DNA from: Candidatus Lustribacter telmatis
Lineage (GTDB): Bacteria > Vulcanimicrobiota > Vulcanimicrobiia > Vulcanimicrobiales > Vulcanimicrobiaceae
Assembly (NCBI GenBank): GCA_003164045.1
Contig: PLRU01000101.1
Coordinates: forward strand, 890 to 64,889
Direction: 5' to 3'
DNA: 64,000 bases
In this document: positions 8,410 through 16,779 of the stretch, piece after piece
Layout of the letters: each line of letters opens with the position of its first letter
Numbering within the stretch: position 1 is the first letter of the stretch
Position numbers and translations under genes: made by a program
The notes under the pieces: model-generated
What the model saw: the letters and a program-made list of their open reading frames with translations, nothing else
The model's database searches: none
What the model was told of the DNA's origin: nothing

Positions 8410-9348
8410 GTGTCGAACCCCACCGATACCCCCGCCGTTCGCATTGGCCGCTATCTAGAGAAGCGTTGGGATTGGGATGCGTTCCCGGCCAACTCCGGCT
8501 ACCCGGAACTCGAGCGGGCCCAGATGCGCTACGTCGGCGCCGGCGGCTCGCCGAAGACCGACGACCGCAGCACGCTCCCGCCCGGCGCGTTCACCTGCAG
8601 CCTGATCTTCCAAGAACCCGGCCGCAAAGCATCGACGCACCATCACAAGATCGAAGAGCTGTTCTTCGTCCACCGCGGCAACCTGACGATGTCGTGGCAG
8701 TTCGGCGACGAGGTCGTCGACTTCATCGTCGGGCCGGGCGACGCGGTGCTCAACCCCACCAGCCGTCCGCACGGCTTCCGCAATGACGGCACCGAGGACT
8801 GCGTCTTGCAGATCATGGTCGCGACCGCGGCGCCGATGCATCCGACGTACACCGATCACCCCTCCGAACACGCAGTGAGCCCGCTGCGTCCGGCCGCGCC
8901 GGAGAAGCGCGCCGAGTATATGCTGGAAGTCGAGCGGTATCTCGCGCGTGCGTCGGCCGTGAAACCACGTACGTCGGCGGTCGACGGCGGCACGTTCACT
9001 GCGTCGCCGTATGTCATGGCGCCGCACTTCGGCGGACTCGTCGCGCCCACGCACTTCACCTATGCGGTCGACTCGCTCACGCGCGGTGCGACGACGCCGT
9101 CGTACGAGCTTGGTGTGGAAGAAGCGTTCATGGTGCTCGACGGCGTGCTCGACCTCGAAACGTTCGGCGGTGACGGAAAAATTACGACGCAGCGCCTCGG
9201 TGCGCGCGATCTCGCGCTCGTGCCGGCGGGCGTGCAGCGGCGTCTCGTGAACAGCGACGCAGCCACCGTGCGTTTCGGCGCGATCGCCGGATCGAAAGAC
9301 GGCGTGCCGATCGCCTGGGAACGCGCCCTCAGCGCCGCGTCCGCTTAA
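8410..9348 (+). CDS. Bicupin dioxygenase-like protein
   Basis: 312 residues with two cupin barrels. The first carries a full metal set, H77, H79 and E83 in STHHHKIEE plus H121 in SRPHGF. The second (about 190-300) is a related beta-barrel without the His set. The architecture resembles bicupin dioxygenases such as gentisate or hydroxynaphthoate dioxygenase and quercetinase; which one is not clear. The GTG at 8410 was chosen because AAGGGAG lies about 8 nt upstream and a promoter lies just before it; the frame is open to 8221 but that would overlap the divergent gene. Its stop overlaps the convergent stop of the next gene by 4 bp. Confidence 0.8.
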   Translation: MSNPTDTPAVRIGRYLEKRWDWDAFPANSGYPELERAQMRYVGAGGSPKTDDRSTLPPGAFTCSLIFQEPGRKASTHHHKIEELFFVHRGNLTMSWQFGDEVVDFIVGPGDAVLNPTSRPHGFRNDGTEDCVLQIMVATAAPMHPTYTDHPSEHAVSPLRPAAPEKRAEYMLEVERYLARASAVKPRTSAVDGGTFTASPYVMAPHFGGLVAPTHFTYAVDSLTRGATTPSYELGVEEAFMVLDGVLDLETFGGDGKITTQRLGARDLALVPAGVQRRLVNSDAATVRFGAIAGSKDGVPIAWERALSAASA

Positions 9349-10211
9349 TACTTGGCCGACGTTTCGGCATAGATCTCGGCGCCTGCGAGCCGTTTGACTT
9401 CGGCGAACGGCGTCGATGGTGCACCGCCTTCGGGATCGCCGGCAGCTAGCGCAGCGAAGGCGCGTTTCATTGCTTCGATCGCGCCGAAGAGGGCTTGGTG
9501 ATAGATCGCAAACGCGAAGCCCATGTGCTGCAACTGTGCCGGTGAAAGTACCGGCGTCTTGCCGCCGGGGACAAGGTTTGCCATCGCCGGTGCGTCGATC
9601 TCGGCGGCGAAGCGCCGCAGCTCGTCTTCATTCGCCGGCGCCTCGAGAAAGAGCAGATCGGCGCCCTCCGCTTTGAACGCGTGCATCCGCCGCATCGCTT
9701 CGTCGAAGCCGTGCGGTGCGCGCGCGTCGGTGCGCGCAACGATCAGGATGTCGAGCCCACTCTCGCGGCGCGCGTCGACGGCCGCGCGTATGCGCGTGCG
9801 CGCTTCCTCGAGCGGCACGACCGATTTGCCTTCCATGTGTCCGCAGCGCTTCGGCGTTACCTGATCTTCGATCATGATCGCAGCCGCACCGGCCTGCGCG
9901 TAGCCGATCGTGGTGTTGCGCACGTTCATCGCGTTGCCGTAGCCGGTATCGCCGTCGGCAACGACCGCGATCTCGGGATTGGCGGCGCAGATCAGGCGCA
10001 GCGTTTCGACCATCTCGGCGTAACCGATCAACCCGTTGTCGGGCAATCCGTAGCGCGCGGCAGCGACGCCGAAACCGCTCATGAACGTGGCCGGAAAGCC
10101 GGCTTCGTGAATGATGCGCGCGGAGATCGCATCGTAGCAGCACGGTGCCACAACGAGTTCGCGGGCCGCGAAGCGTTCGCGCAGGAAGGTCACTCGATCG
10201 TTACGGGTCAT
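9345..10211 (-). CDS. Isocitrate lyase/PEP mutase superfamily enzyme
   Basis: 288 residues of a single alpha/beta-barrel. The Mg-binding loop reads DGDTGYGN (about 86-93), E115 and D116 follow in IEDQ, and the active-site loop is KRCGH at 121-125 with the superfamily Cys. This short form covers methylisocitrate lyase, oxaloacetate decarboxylase, carboxy-PEP mutase and petal-death-protein-like lyases, all cleaving C-C or C-P bonds next to a carboxylate. The ATG at 10211 is preferred over the GTG at 10220. It converges on the bicupin gene with 4 shared bases (TTAA). Confidence 0.85.
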   Translation of the reverse strand: MTRNDRVTFLRERFAARELVVAPCCYDAISARIIHEAGFPATFMSGFGVAAARYGLPDNGLIGYAEMVETLRLICAANPEIAVVADGDTGYGNAMNVRNTTIGYAQAGAAAIMIEDQVTPKRCGHMEGKSVVPLEEARTRIRAAVDARRESGLDILIVARTDARAPHGFDEAMRRMHAFKAEGADLLFLEAPANEDELRRFAAEIDAPAMANLVPGGKTPVLSPAQLQHMGFAFAIYHQALFGAIEAMKRAFAALAAGDPEGGAPSTPFAEVKRLAGAEIYAETSAKY

Positions 10212-10272
10212 CGCGCGCACTTACGCGGCAACGGCGCAGGTTCCCCGAGGCGGTGCGCCCTAAGGGGCAATC

Positions 10273-11451
10273 GTGGACGTACATGCGATACTGCTTGCCG
10301 TCATTGCGATTCTGGGCGTGGCGCTCGTCGTCGGCGTAGCGGCCGAAAAACTCCACATTCCCTACATCGTGGCGCTGCTGGTGGTCACGCTGCCGCTACC
10401 GCCGTTGTTGTCCGACGAGCACTTCGCCGAGGCGTTTCTGCTCGTGCTCTTGCCCACGCTGATTTTTGAGGCGGCGTGGAATCTCAACGTGCACGAGTTG
10501 CTGATCGTCTGGCGGCCCGTCGCGTTCATGGCGGTACCGGGCGTGTTGATCTCGGTCGCCGCCGTGGGTATCGGACTCGCGCTCACCGGGCTCATGCCGT
10601 TGCTGCCGGCGCTGCTGCTCGGCGCGATCGTCGCGCCCACCGATCCGATCGCCGTTATCGCGACGTTCCGGCGCCTGAGCGTGCCGGCAGATCTCGCCGT
10701 AACCGTCGAGGGCGAATCGCTCTTTAACGACGGCGTGGCGGTGGTACTCTACGGTGCCTTTGCGATTGCGCTAAGCACCGGCCATCCGATCGCACCGGTT
10801 TCGCTGACGGGTAGCGTCATCGCCGTTGCGCTGGGCGGCGCCGCGATCGGCGTCATCACCGCGGGTATCGCGTTTCTGCTCGTGCGCTGGTCGATCGATA
10901 AAGACTTGCACGTCATCGGCAGCATCCTGATCGCCTACGGCGCGTATCTGGGCGCCGAGACGCTGCACGTTTCCGGTATCTTCGCGGCACTCTGCGGCGG
11001 CATCGCCTATCGCTATTTCGAACGCAGACACCACGACGAGCCCGTCGTGCAGCACGTCCAGACGTTTTGGAGCATCGCCGCGTTCTTTGCCAACACGATC
11101 GTCTTTATGATCGTCGGCGCGCGCATCGAAGTGTGGCGTATCTTCAATCACCCGCTCGTGCTGATCGCCACGATCGTACTGGTGGTCGGGTCACGCTTGG
11201 CGATGGTGTACGGCGTACTGCCGTTTCTGGGCGTGCCGCAGCGGGCTTGGCAGCACGTCGTCGCGCTCTCCGGCATTCGCGGTGGCATCTCGATCGCGCT
11301 CGCGCTCTCGTTGCCGAAGGATATCGCGGCGCGCGATGATATCATCGAGGCCGTTTACGGCGTCGTGGCGATCACGATCCTTACCCAAGGTCTCACGCTC
11401 GCCCCGATCATGAAACGCCTGAGATTAGAGCCGGTGCCCAACGAAACGTAA
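10273..11451 (+). CDS. Cation:proton antiporter, CPA1 family
   Basis: 392 residues with about twelve hydrophobic helices. It has the CPA1 ion-binding motifs APTDPIAV at 121-128 and GESLFNDGVAVV at about 147-158, whose Asp residues bind Na+ or K+ and protons. It exchanges cytoplasmic Na+ (or K+) for external H+ at the inner membrane, giving pH and salt homeostasis. The long cytoplasmic C-terminal tail of some NhaP proteins is absent. The GTG at 10273 has AGGGG five bases upstream. Its 3' end overlaps the convergent methyltransferase gene by 27 bp. Confidence 0.9.
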   Translation: MDVHAILLAVIAILGVALVVGVAAEKLHIPYIVALLVVTLPLPPLLSDEHFAEAFLLVLLPTLIFEAAWNLNVHELLIVWRPVAFMAVPGVLISVAAVGIGLALTGLMPLLPALLLGAIVAPTDPIAVIATFRRLSVPADLAVTVEGESLFNDGVAVVLYGAFAIALSTGHPIAPVSLTGSVIAVALGGAAIGVITAGIAFLLVRWSIDKDLHVIGSILIAYGAYLGAETLHVSGIFAALCGGIAYRYFERRHHDEPVVQHVQTFWSIAAFFANTIVFMIVGARIEVWRIFNHPLVLIATIVLVVGSRLAMVYGVLPFLGVPQRAWQHVVALSGIRGGISIALALSLPKDIAARDDIIEAVYGVVAITILTQGLTLAPIMKRLRLEPVPNET

Positions 11452-12183
11452 GCGGACGTAATCGGCGGTCCACCTACCGGCGCTATCGCAGAGGACGGGC
11501 CGCAACAATGCGAGCACTTCGTCGCGGGCAAGCGCGCGTTCTTGCGGCGTCAGCGGCGCGAAAAACGAATCGGCAAACGTCGCGAGCCAGCCGGCCATGT
11601 CGGTCGGCAGCGGCGTCGTGCGCGGATGCAAGGCGATCGAGTCGACGCCGAAGCCGGCTGCTTCGAGTTTAGCGGCGTACTCTTGCGCCGTCGGAAAGTA
11701 CCAGGGCGAGTGCTGCATTGCATCGAGGCCGCGGCGTGCGAGCACCGCGCTCACGGCAACGACGATCGCGGCCACGTTGCCGTGACCGCCCATCTCACCC
11801 ACGAAGCGCCCGCCCGGAACGAGCGCGCGGTACACCCCGGCGAGCACGGCGTCCGGGTCGCGCATCCAGTGCAGTGCTGCGTTCGAGAAGACCGCATCGA
11901 ACGCGTTTTCGAAGGTGAGGTGCCGGCCGTCCATGACGGCGGCGTCGAGGCCGCGCGCGCGGGCGGCCGCGATGAACTCGGGCGACGCATCGACGCCGGT
12001 CGCGCGGGCGCCGGAGGCGGCGATGCGTTCGGTCAGTGCGCCGTCACCGCAGCCGAGGTCGAGGATGCGTTCGCCGGGCCGGGGCGCGAGCAGTTCGAGC
12101 ACCGGCGTGCCCAGATCGCTGACGAAGCGCGCGTTGCGTTCGTATCCGGCGGGATCCCAGCGTTGAGTGTGCGGCGGCTGCAT
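11425..12183 (-). CDS. SAM-dependent class I methyltransferase
   Basis: 252 residues. The SAM site is ERILDLGCGDGALTE (motif I, about 38-52), followed by GVDASPEFIAAARARG (acidic loop) and FDAVFSNAALHWM (motif IV/post), a signature seen in trans-aconitate methyltransferase-like and UbiE/BioC-like enzymes. It would transfer a methyl group to a small molecule; the substrate cannot be read from sequence. The ATG at 12183 gives the standard N-terminus (MQPPHTQRWDP); the frame is open further upstream but only as a shadow of the divergent glycosyltransferase gene. Confidence 0.85.
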   Translation of the reverse strand: MQPPHTQRWDPAGYERNARFVSDLGTPVLELLAPRPGERILDLGCGDGALTERIAASGARATGVDASPEFIAAARARGLDAAVMDGRHLTFENAFDAVFSNAALHWMRDPDAVLAGVYRALVPGGRFVGEMGGHGNVAAIVVAVSAVLARRGLDAMQHSPWYFPTAQEYAAKLEAAGFGVDSIALHPRTTPLPTDMAGWLATFADSFFAPLTPQERALARDEVLALLRPVLCDSAGRWTADYVRLRFVGHRL

Positions 12184-12198
12184 CGGATGGGGATTGGC

Positions 12199-12216
12199 GG
12201 CCGTCCCGCGACGGCC
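12199..12216. other. Perfect 7-bp inverted repeat between divergent genes
   Basis: GGCCGTC (12199-12205) and GACGGCC (12210-12216) are perfect complements around CCGC. The repeat lies in the 76-bp gap between the methyltransferase and glycosyltransferase starts. No T tract follows on either strand, so an operator or leader hairpin is likelier than a terminator. In such GC-rich DNA it may also be chance. Confidence 0.3.
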
Positions 12217-12259
12217 CCTGCGAGGGGAAAGGACCGTGCGGCGGTAACGCGGCGAGCAG

Positions 12260-13234
12260 ATGAGCGCTTTGCACGTTGCGGTCGATGCGCGCGATCTCGC
12301 GCACGACTGGCGCGGGATCGCGCGGTACGTGCGGGCCGTTTTGGACCGCTTCGCAAGGCGTGACGACGTCGTCGTGACCCTCGTCGAGCGCGGCCTCTTC
12401 GGGCAGCGCGCGCCGCGCGATGCGGACGTCGTGTGGCATCCGTGGAACGGCACGTTCTTCGCTGCGCGCGTCCCGGCGGTGGTGACGTTTCACGACGCCG
12501 TGCCGTTTCGTTTTCCGGCTGACGATCCGCGCAAGCGCCGCAACGAGCAAGGGCCGTGGCTGCGCTCCGCCGCAACGGCGCGCGCGTTCTTGGCGAACTC
12601 GCAATTTACCCTCGCCGAAGTTGAGCGTTATCTCGGCGTGGCTGCGGCGCGGCAGACCGTGACGTATCTCGCGGTAGAGCGCGATGTGTTCGCGCCCGCG
12701 GACGATGCCGCGGCGTTGCCCGACGGTCGTCCGTTCGTCTTGTTCGTGGGCGCGGCGGAACCGCGCAAAAACCTCGCGACGTTGCTTGCCGCTCACGCAC
12801 GCGCGTTTCCCGATGACGCCGTGGCGCTGGCCGTGGCGGGTGGTGCTCCGCCGGCCGGCGCGCGCGTACACGCACTCGGCGCGCTCCAGCCGGCCGAACT
12901 CGCGCGCTGGTATCGCGGTGCGCGCGCCGTGGCAGTGCCGTCGTTGTATGAAGGCTTCGGCTTTCCGCTGCTCGAGGCGATGGCGTGCGGAACGCCGGCG
13001 ATTGCGTCGCGCGCGACGTCGCTGATCGAAGTGGGCGGTGATGGTTGCCGCTGGATCGACGACCCGCTCGACGTGCAGGCCTGGTCGGCGGCGCTGACGG
13101 ACGTCGTGAGCGACGAGCGGCTGCGGGTGCGTTTGCGCGTTGCGGGGATCGCGCAGGCGGCGAAGTTTTCGTGGGATCGCTGTGCCGAAGAAACGCTCGC
13201 GGTGCTGCGGCGCGCGGCGGAGGAAGATCGATGA
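12260..13234 (+). CDS. Glycosyltransferase family 4 (first of a tandem pair)
   Basis: 324 residues with a GT-B fold. The N-terminal acceptor domain opens VAVDARDLAHDWRGIARY, and the C-terminal nucleotide-sugar domain carries FVGAAEPRKNL and the EX7E motif in YEGFGFPLLEAM (E231 and E239). It transfers a sugar from a nucleotide donor to a growing surface polysaccharide or lipid-linked glycan in the cytoplasm. Its stop overlaps the start of a second GT4 with the same domain plan. It is slightly short for GT4, with a compact N-domain. It is the first gene of a five-gene run. Confidence 0.88.
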   Translation: MSALHVAVDARDLAHDWRGIARYVRAVLDRFARRDDVVVTLVERGLFGQRAPRDADVVWHPWNGTFFAARVPAVVTFHDAVPFRFPADDPRKRRNEQGPWLRSAATARAFLANSQFTLAEVERYLGVAAARQTVTYLAVERDVFAPADDAAALPDGRPFVLFVGAAEPRKNLATLLAAHARAFPDDAVALAVAGGAPPAGARVHALGALQPAELARWYRGARAVAVPSLYEGFGFPLLEAMACGTPAIASRATSLIEVGGDGCRWIDDPLDVQAWSAALTDVVSDERLRVRLRVAGIAQAAKFSWDRCAEETLAVLRRAAEEDR

Positions 13235-14241
13235 ACGTTGCGGTCGATGCGCGCTTCGCGGTGCTCGACGAACGCGGGATCGGGCGCTACACGCGTTCGC
13301 TGATCGCCCAATTTCTAACCGTGCCTGACGTAACGTTGACCTTCGTCGCGCCGGGGTTGTTCGCGCCGCGCGGCCGCATCGCGAAGATGCTCGGCGTCGA
13401 CCGGCGATCTGTGGTCGCGAACGTGCCGGCGGATGCGGACGTGCTGTGGAGTCCGTCGAACGGCACCGATCTGCCCACGGCGCTGCCGTGCGTGACGACC
13501 GTGCACGACGTGGTGCCGTTCGTGTTTCCGGCCGACGGCTTGCGCGTGCGCGAAGCAGAACAGGGCCCGCTGAAGCGCACGGCCACGCGCGCGGCGCGCA
13601 TCATCGCCGATTCGCACTATATGGCTGATGAGATCGCGACGCGGCTCGGCGTCGATCCCGCGCGCATCACCGTGGCTCCGCTCGGCGTCACGGCGCCGTT
13701 CGTCGCCGCCGGTGAACGGCACGTGCTGCCCGACGGGCGGCCGTACGTGCTGCACGTCGGCGCGCACGATATGCGCAAAAACGTGCGCACGCTCATCGCC
13801 GCGTGGCAGGCGGCATTCCCAACCGCCGACACGGCGCTTGCGTTCACGCGCAAACCCGACGTGTTGCCGCCGGGCTCGGTGGTAGTGAACGCGCCGGCCG
13901 ACGCGCAGTTGGCGCAAGTCTATCGCGGCGCCGCGTTCGTTGCCGTGCCGTCGCTCGACGAAGGCTTCGGGCTGCCGTTACTCGAGGCGCTGGCGTGCGG
14001 CGCGCCCACGATCGCATCGCACGTGGCGGCGCTGCCCGAAGTCGGGGGCGACGCAACGGCGTGGATCGGCAACCCGGACAACATCGAGGAGTGGGCGTTC
14101 ACGTTCCGGCGGCTCACGCGCGCGCCCGGCGAACTGGCGGCACTCGCGGCGCGCGGACCGGCCCAAGCGGCTTCGTTCACGTGGGAGCGCTGTGCGCAGC
14201 TCACGCTCGAAGCGCTGCACGCGGCGGCGGAGCGGCGTTGA
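13231..14241 (+). CDS. Glycosyltransferase family 4 (second of a tandem pair)
   Basis: 336 residues, clearly paralogous to the preceding gene. Shared segments include VAVDAR at the N-terminus, VTTVHDVVPFVFPAD, PDGRPYVLHVGAHDMRKN and DEGFGLPLLEALACGAP with the EX7E glutamates. The pair probably arose by tandem duplication and may add successive sugars to the same glycan. The ATG overlaps the previous stop (ATGA), which sets this start rather than the upstream open frame. Confidence 0.88.
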   Translation: MNVAVDARFAVLDERGIGRYTRSLIAQFLTVPDVTLTFVAPGLFAPRGRIAKMLGVDRRSVVANVPADADVLWSPSNGTDLPTALPCVTTVHDVVPFVFPADGLRVREAEQGPLKRTATRAARIIADSHYMADEIATRLGVDPARITVAPLGVTAPFVAAGERHVLPDGRPYVLHVGAHDMRKNVRTLIAAWQAAFPTADTALAFTRKPDVLPPGSVVVNAPADAQLAQVYRGAAFVAVPSLDEGFGLPLLEALACGAPTIASHVAALPEVGGDATAWIGNPDNIEEWAFTFRRLTRAPGELAALAARGPAQAASFTWERCAQLTLEALHAAAERR

Positions 14242-15479
14242 GCGTCGAGACGGCGCGGCGAGAATTTCCCGTCATTCCGGCGGCCGGCGCCGCTGCGTTC
14301 AGCCTGCTCTTTCTCTATCTGGGCATCCGGCAAATGCTGGGCTTGCGCATCGGCTCCAACAGCGGCACCTATCTTCAGAGCGCGCTCTCGTTCTTGCACC
14401 ATCTCAATACGCATAACTTGTCGGATCATATCGTCGAGACGGCGCCGCACGATCAGTGGATGCTGATCGCGCTCTGCCCGTTCGTCGCGCTGTGGCCGCA
14501 TCTCGAAACCGTCGTCGTGGTGCAAGTGCTGGCGGTTGCGGCCAGCGCGATCGTGCTGTGGTATCTCGTGCGCGCGCTCGACGGTTCGCGTGCGGCCGCG
14601 ACCACGCTGAGCCTGGCGTGGCTGATCAGCCCGTCGGTCGAAGGCTTCGCCTTCGGTGATTTCACCCCGGTGCACTTCGTGCCGCTGCTCGGCTTCGCGC
14701 TCGCGCTCGCGCTCGTGCGCCGGCAGCCGGTTGCGGCGCTGATATTCGCGCAGCTGCTCTTCGGTGTGAAAGAAGACGTGCTGATGTTCACCGTGTGGAC
14801 GTGCGCGTTCGTCCTCTGGCGCGACGACCGGCGGTTGGCGGTTGCGATCGCCGTGCTCGGCGCGGTGAACCTCGGCGCCTACGAGCTCTACGAAGCCCTG
14901 CACCATTACCATTCGGTCGCGCCGGACTACGCGTTCTACGACCCGCACCCGCTCGCGCACGTGCTGTTCCTGCTCGAAGTGCTGGCGCCGCTCGCCTTCG
15001 CGCCGCTGCGGCTCGGTTGGCGCGTCCTGCTCGTGCTGCCGTTCCTGGCCGAGTTGTTTCTCGCTCACGGCTACGCCGAAGGGCTGCTGGCGCGCAGCGG
15101 CAGCTACTACACCATTCCCTTGCTCACGCTGTTGGGAATCGGGACTGCGACGGTCGTCGCGCGGTCGCCGCAATTCGCGCGCGCGGCACTCGTCCTGAGC
15201 GTCCTCTGCGCGCTGACGCTCAACCCGACGGTACTGCGCTTTGGGCGGCATCTCTCGGCGCCCGATCCGCTCTATCCGGTCGCGCGGGCGTGGGGTGCCG
15301 TGGATGCGCCGGTCGATTTTCCGTGTGCGGATCAAGGCGCGTGGGTGGTGGCGTCGACGAACCCGCAGGCGAATCTCGCCGGCTGCGATGTGGGTATGGA
15401 GCGCCAGCGCAAAGCGTACGCCGATATTCCGCTCGGCTCGACGGCGCCGTGGACGCGCGGACCGGGCGCGACGAAGTGA
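14238..15479 (+). CDS. DUF2079-like polytopic membrane protein
   Basis: 413 residues with about nine to ten hydrophobic segments and a periplasmic-looking C-terminal tail. It matches the general plan of DUF2079 membrane proteins, distant relatives of GT-C enzymes that use polyprenyl-linked sugars, although I cannot confirm the family. An early periplasmic loop contains SNSGTYLQSALSFLHHLN, where acidic residues usually sit. The start is TTG in a TTGA overlap with the second GT4. The context suggests a role in building or exporting surface glycan. Confidence 0.7.
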   Translation: MSVETARREFPVIPAAGAAAFSLLFLYLGIRQMLGLRIGSNSGTYLQSALSFLHHLNTHNLSDHIVETAPHDQWMLIALCPFVALWPHLETVVVVQVLAVAASAIVLWYLVRALDGSRAAATTLSLAWLISPSVEGFAFGDFTPVHFVPLLGFALALALVRRQPVAALIFAQLLFGVKEDVLMFTVWTCAFVLWRDDRRLAVAIAVLGAVNLGAYELYEALHHYHSVAPDYAFYDPHPLAHVLFLLEVLAPLAFAPLRLGWRVLLVLPFLAELFLAHGYAEGLLARSGSYYTIPLLTLLGIGTATVVARSPQFARAALVLSVLCALTLNPTVLRFGRHLSAPDPLYPVARAWGAVDAPVDFPCADQGAWVVASTNPQANLAGCDVGMERQRKAYADIPLGSTAPWTRGPGATK

Positions 15480-16762
15480 TCCGCCGCGTTTCCATGATTG
15501 CGGCGTTCGCCATGCCGCTGATCGTGCTCTCTCTCATGCTGCGGCGCGCGGTCAACGTCCCGTTTCTCGACGAGTGGTCGTGGGCGGCGCTGTCGATTGC
15601 GCTGCATCACGGCACGCTGACGTGGCCGGATATCGTCGCGCAGCACAACGAGCACCGCAACGTCGTCGCGAACCTGATCTTCGTCGCGATCGATCGCGCG
15701 GCCGGCTGGAACATCCTCGCGGAACAACTCGTGTCGTTCGCGTTCCTCGCGATCGCCCAAGCGGCGGCGTGGATGCTGGTGGGTGCCACGACGCCGCCGG
15801 CGCGACGGTGGCCGCTCTTCGCCGTGATTTCACTGTTGCTGTGGTCGCTCGCGCAATGGGAGAATTTTGCGCTCGGCTACAATGTCGGCTGGAACGTCTG
15901 CACCGCCGCACTGTTCGTGTTGCTGGCTGCATTGGCACCGCGTACGACGCCGCCCCGGCTGGCGATCGCATTGGTAGCGATGGTGCTTGCGACGTTCGCG
16001 TCGGCGCAAGGGTTGCTGTTGTTTCCGATCGGGCTCGCGCTGATCGCGCGCGATCCGGAGTGGCGCGGCGTCGGGATCGGTGCTTGGTGCGTCGTCGAGG
16101 GGCTGACGATGTTCGCGTTCTTGCACGGTTACGTCGCAGCGCCCGTAACGGGGAACGGTCCGCCGCCGGGCGCGTTCGTGGTGTATCTGCTGACCGTACT
16201 TGGGACGCCGATCGGCGCGTGGTGGGGACTCGCGGCGTGCGTTGCCGTCGGCGCGCTCGGGCTGATCGGATACGTCGCGCTGGCGTGGCGTGCGCGCGCC
16301 GATGCGGGTGTGCTGATCGTGTGGTCGTGCGCGGCGTTCTACGCGCTCGCAGCGGCGATCCTCATTGCCCGCAGCCGTTTCGCGATGGGCTTCGACTCGG
16401 CGCTGAGCAGCCACTACGCCGCGCTCTCGCTCTTTTTGTTTGTCGCGATCGCCGGCCTCGCAGCAGCCGTTTGGGATGAGATCGTGCGCGTGCCACGCTG
16501 GAAACTCGTGGCGGCCGGCATCATCATCGCCTATGGTGTGCTCGATGCGGACCTGCACGGAAACCGTGCCTGGCAGCTCTACACGATGGCGCGGCACGAC
16601 GAGGTCTGCGCGCTCGCCCGGCACGACGATGCCGCGCTCGTCACGCTAGCCGACGCCGACACGGCGTGGGTCGAACGCGAAGCGGCCGCGCTCGCGGCGG
16701 TCAACGATCTGCCGTATCGCGATGCGTTGCCGGCCTGCGCGACTGCAACGCCGCCGCGCTGA
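15476..16762 (+). CDS. Polytopic membrane protein, possible GT-C-type transferase
   Basis: 428 residues with about ten transmembrane segments. After the first helix comes the loop PFLDEWSWAAL with an Asp-Glu pair, the position where GT-C glycosyltransferases keep catalytic acids, then HNEHRNVVANLIF. It ends in a soluble tail. I infer a lipid-linked sugar transferase or glycan-related membrane protein. The GTG at 15476 shares bases with the previous stop (GTGA); the ATG at 15494 is an alternative. It is the fourth gene of the glycan run. Confidence 0.65.
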   Translation: MIRRVSMIAAFAMPLIVLSLMLRRAVNVPFLDEWSWAALSIALHHGTLTWPDIVAQHNEHRNVVANLIFVAIDRAAGWNILAEQLVSFAFLAIAQAAAWMLVGATTPPARRWPLFAVISLLLWSLAQWENFALGYNVGWNVCTAALFVLLAALAPRTTPPRLAIALVAMVLATFASAQGLLLFPIGLALIARDPEWRGVGIGAWCVVEGLTMFAFLHGYVAAPVTGNGPPPGAFVVYLLTVLGTPIGAWWGLAACVAVGALGLIGYVALAWRARADAGVLIVWSCAAFYALAAAILIARSRFAMGFDSALSSHYAALSLFLFVAIAGLAAAVWDEIVRVPRWKLVAAGIIIAYGVLDADLHGNRAWQLYTMARHDEVCALARHDDAALVTLADADTAWVEREAAALAAVNDLPYRDALPACATATPPR

Positions 16763-16779
16763 CGCTCGTTCATACGAAC

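Noticed and set aside
13803-14238. N-terminal extension of the DUF2079-like gene into the second GT4
   Set aside because: The extension is an Arg/Gly-rich shadow of the GT4 frame, and the TTG overlapping the GT4 stop gives a natural membrane-protein start.
13920-15335. A 471-residue open frame on the minus strand across the glycosyltransferase and membrane-protein genes
   Set aside because: Its residues are almost all Arg, Glu, Gln, Asp and His without any domain, the usual antisense shadow of GC-rich coding DNA, and real genes occupy the plus strand.
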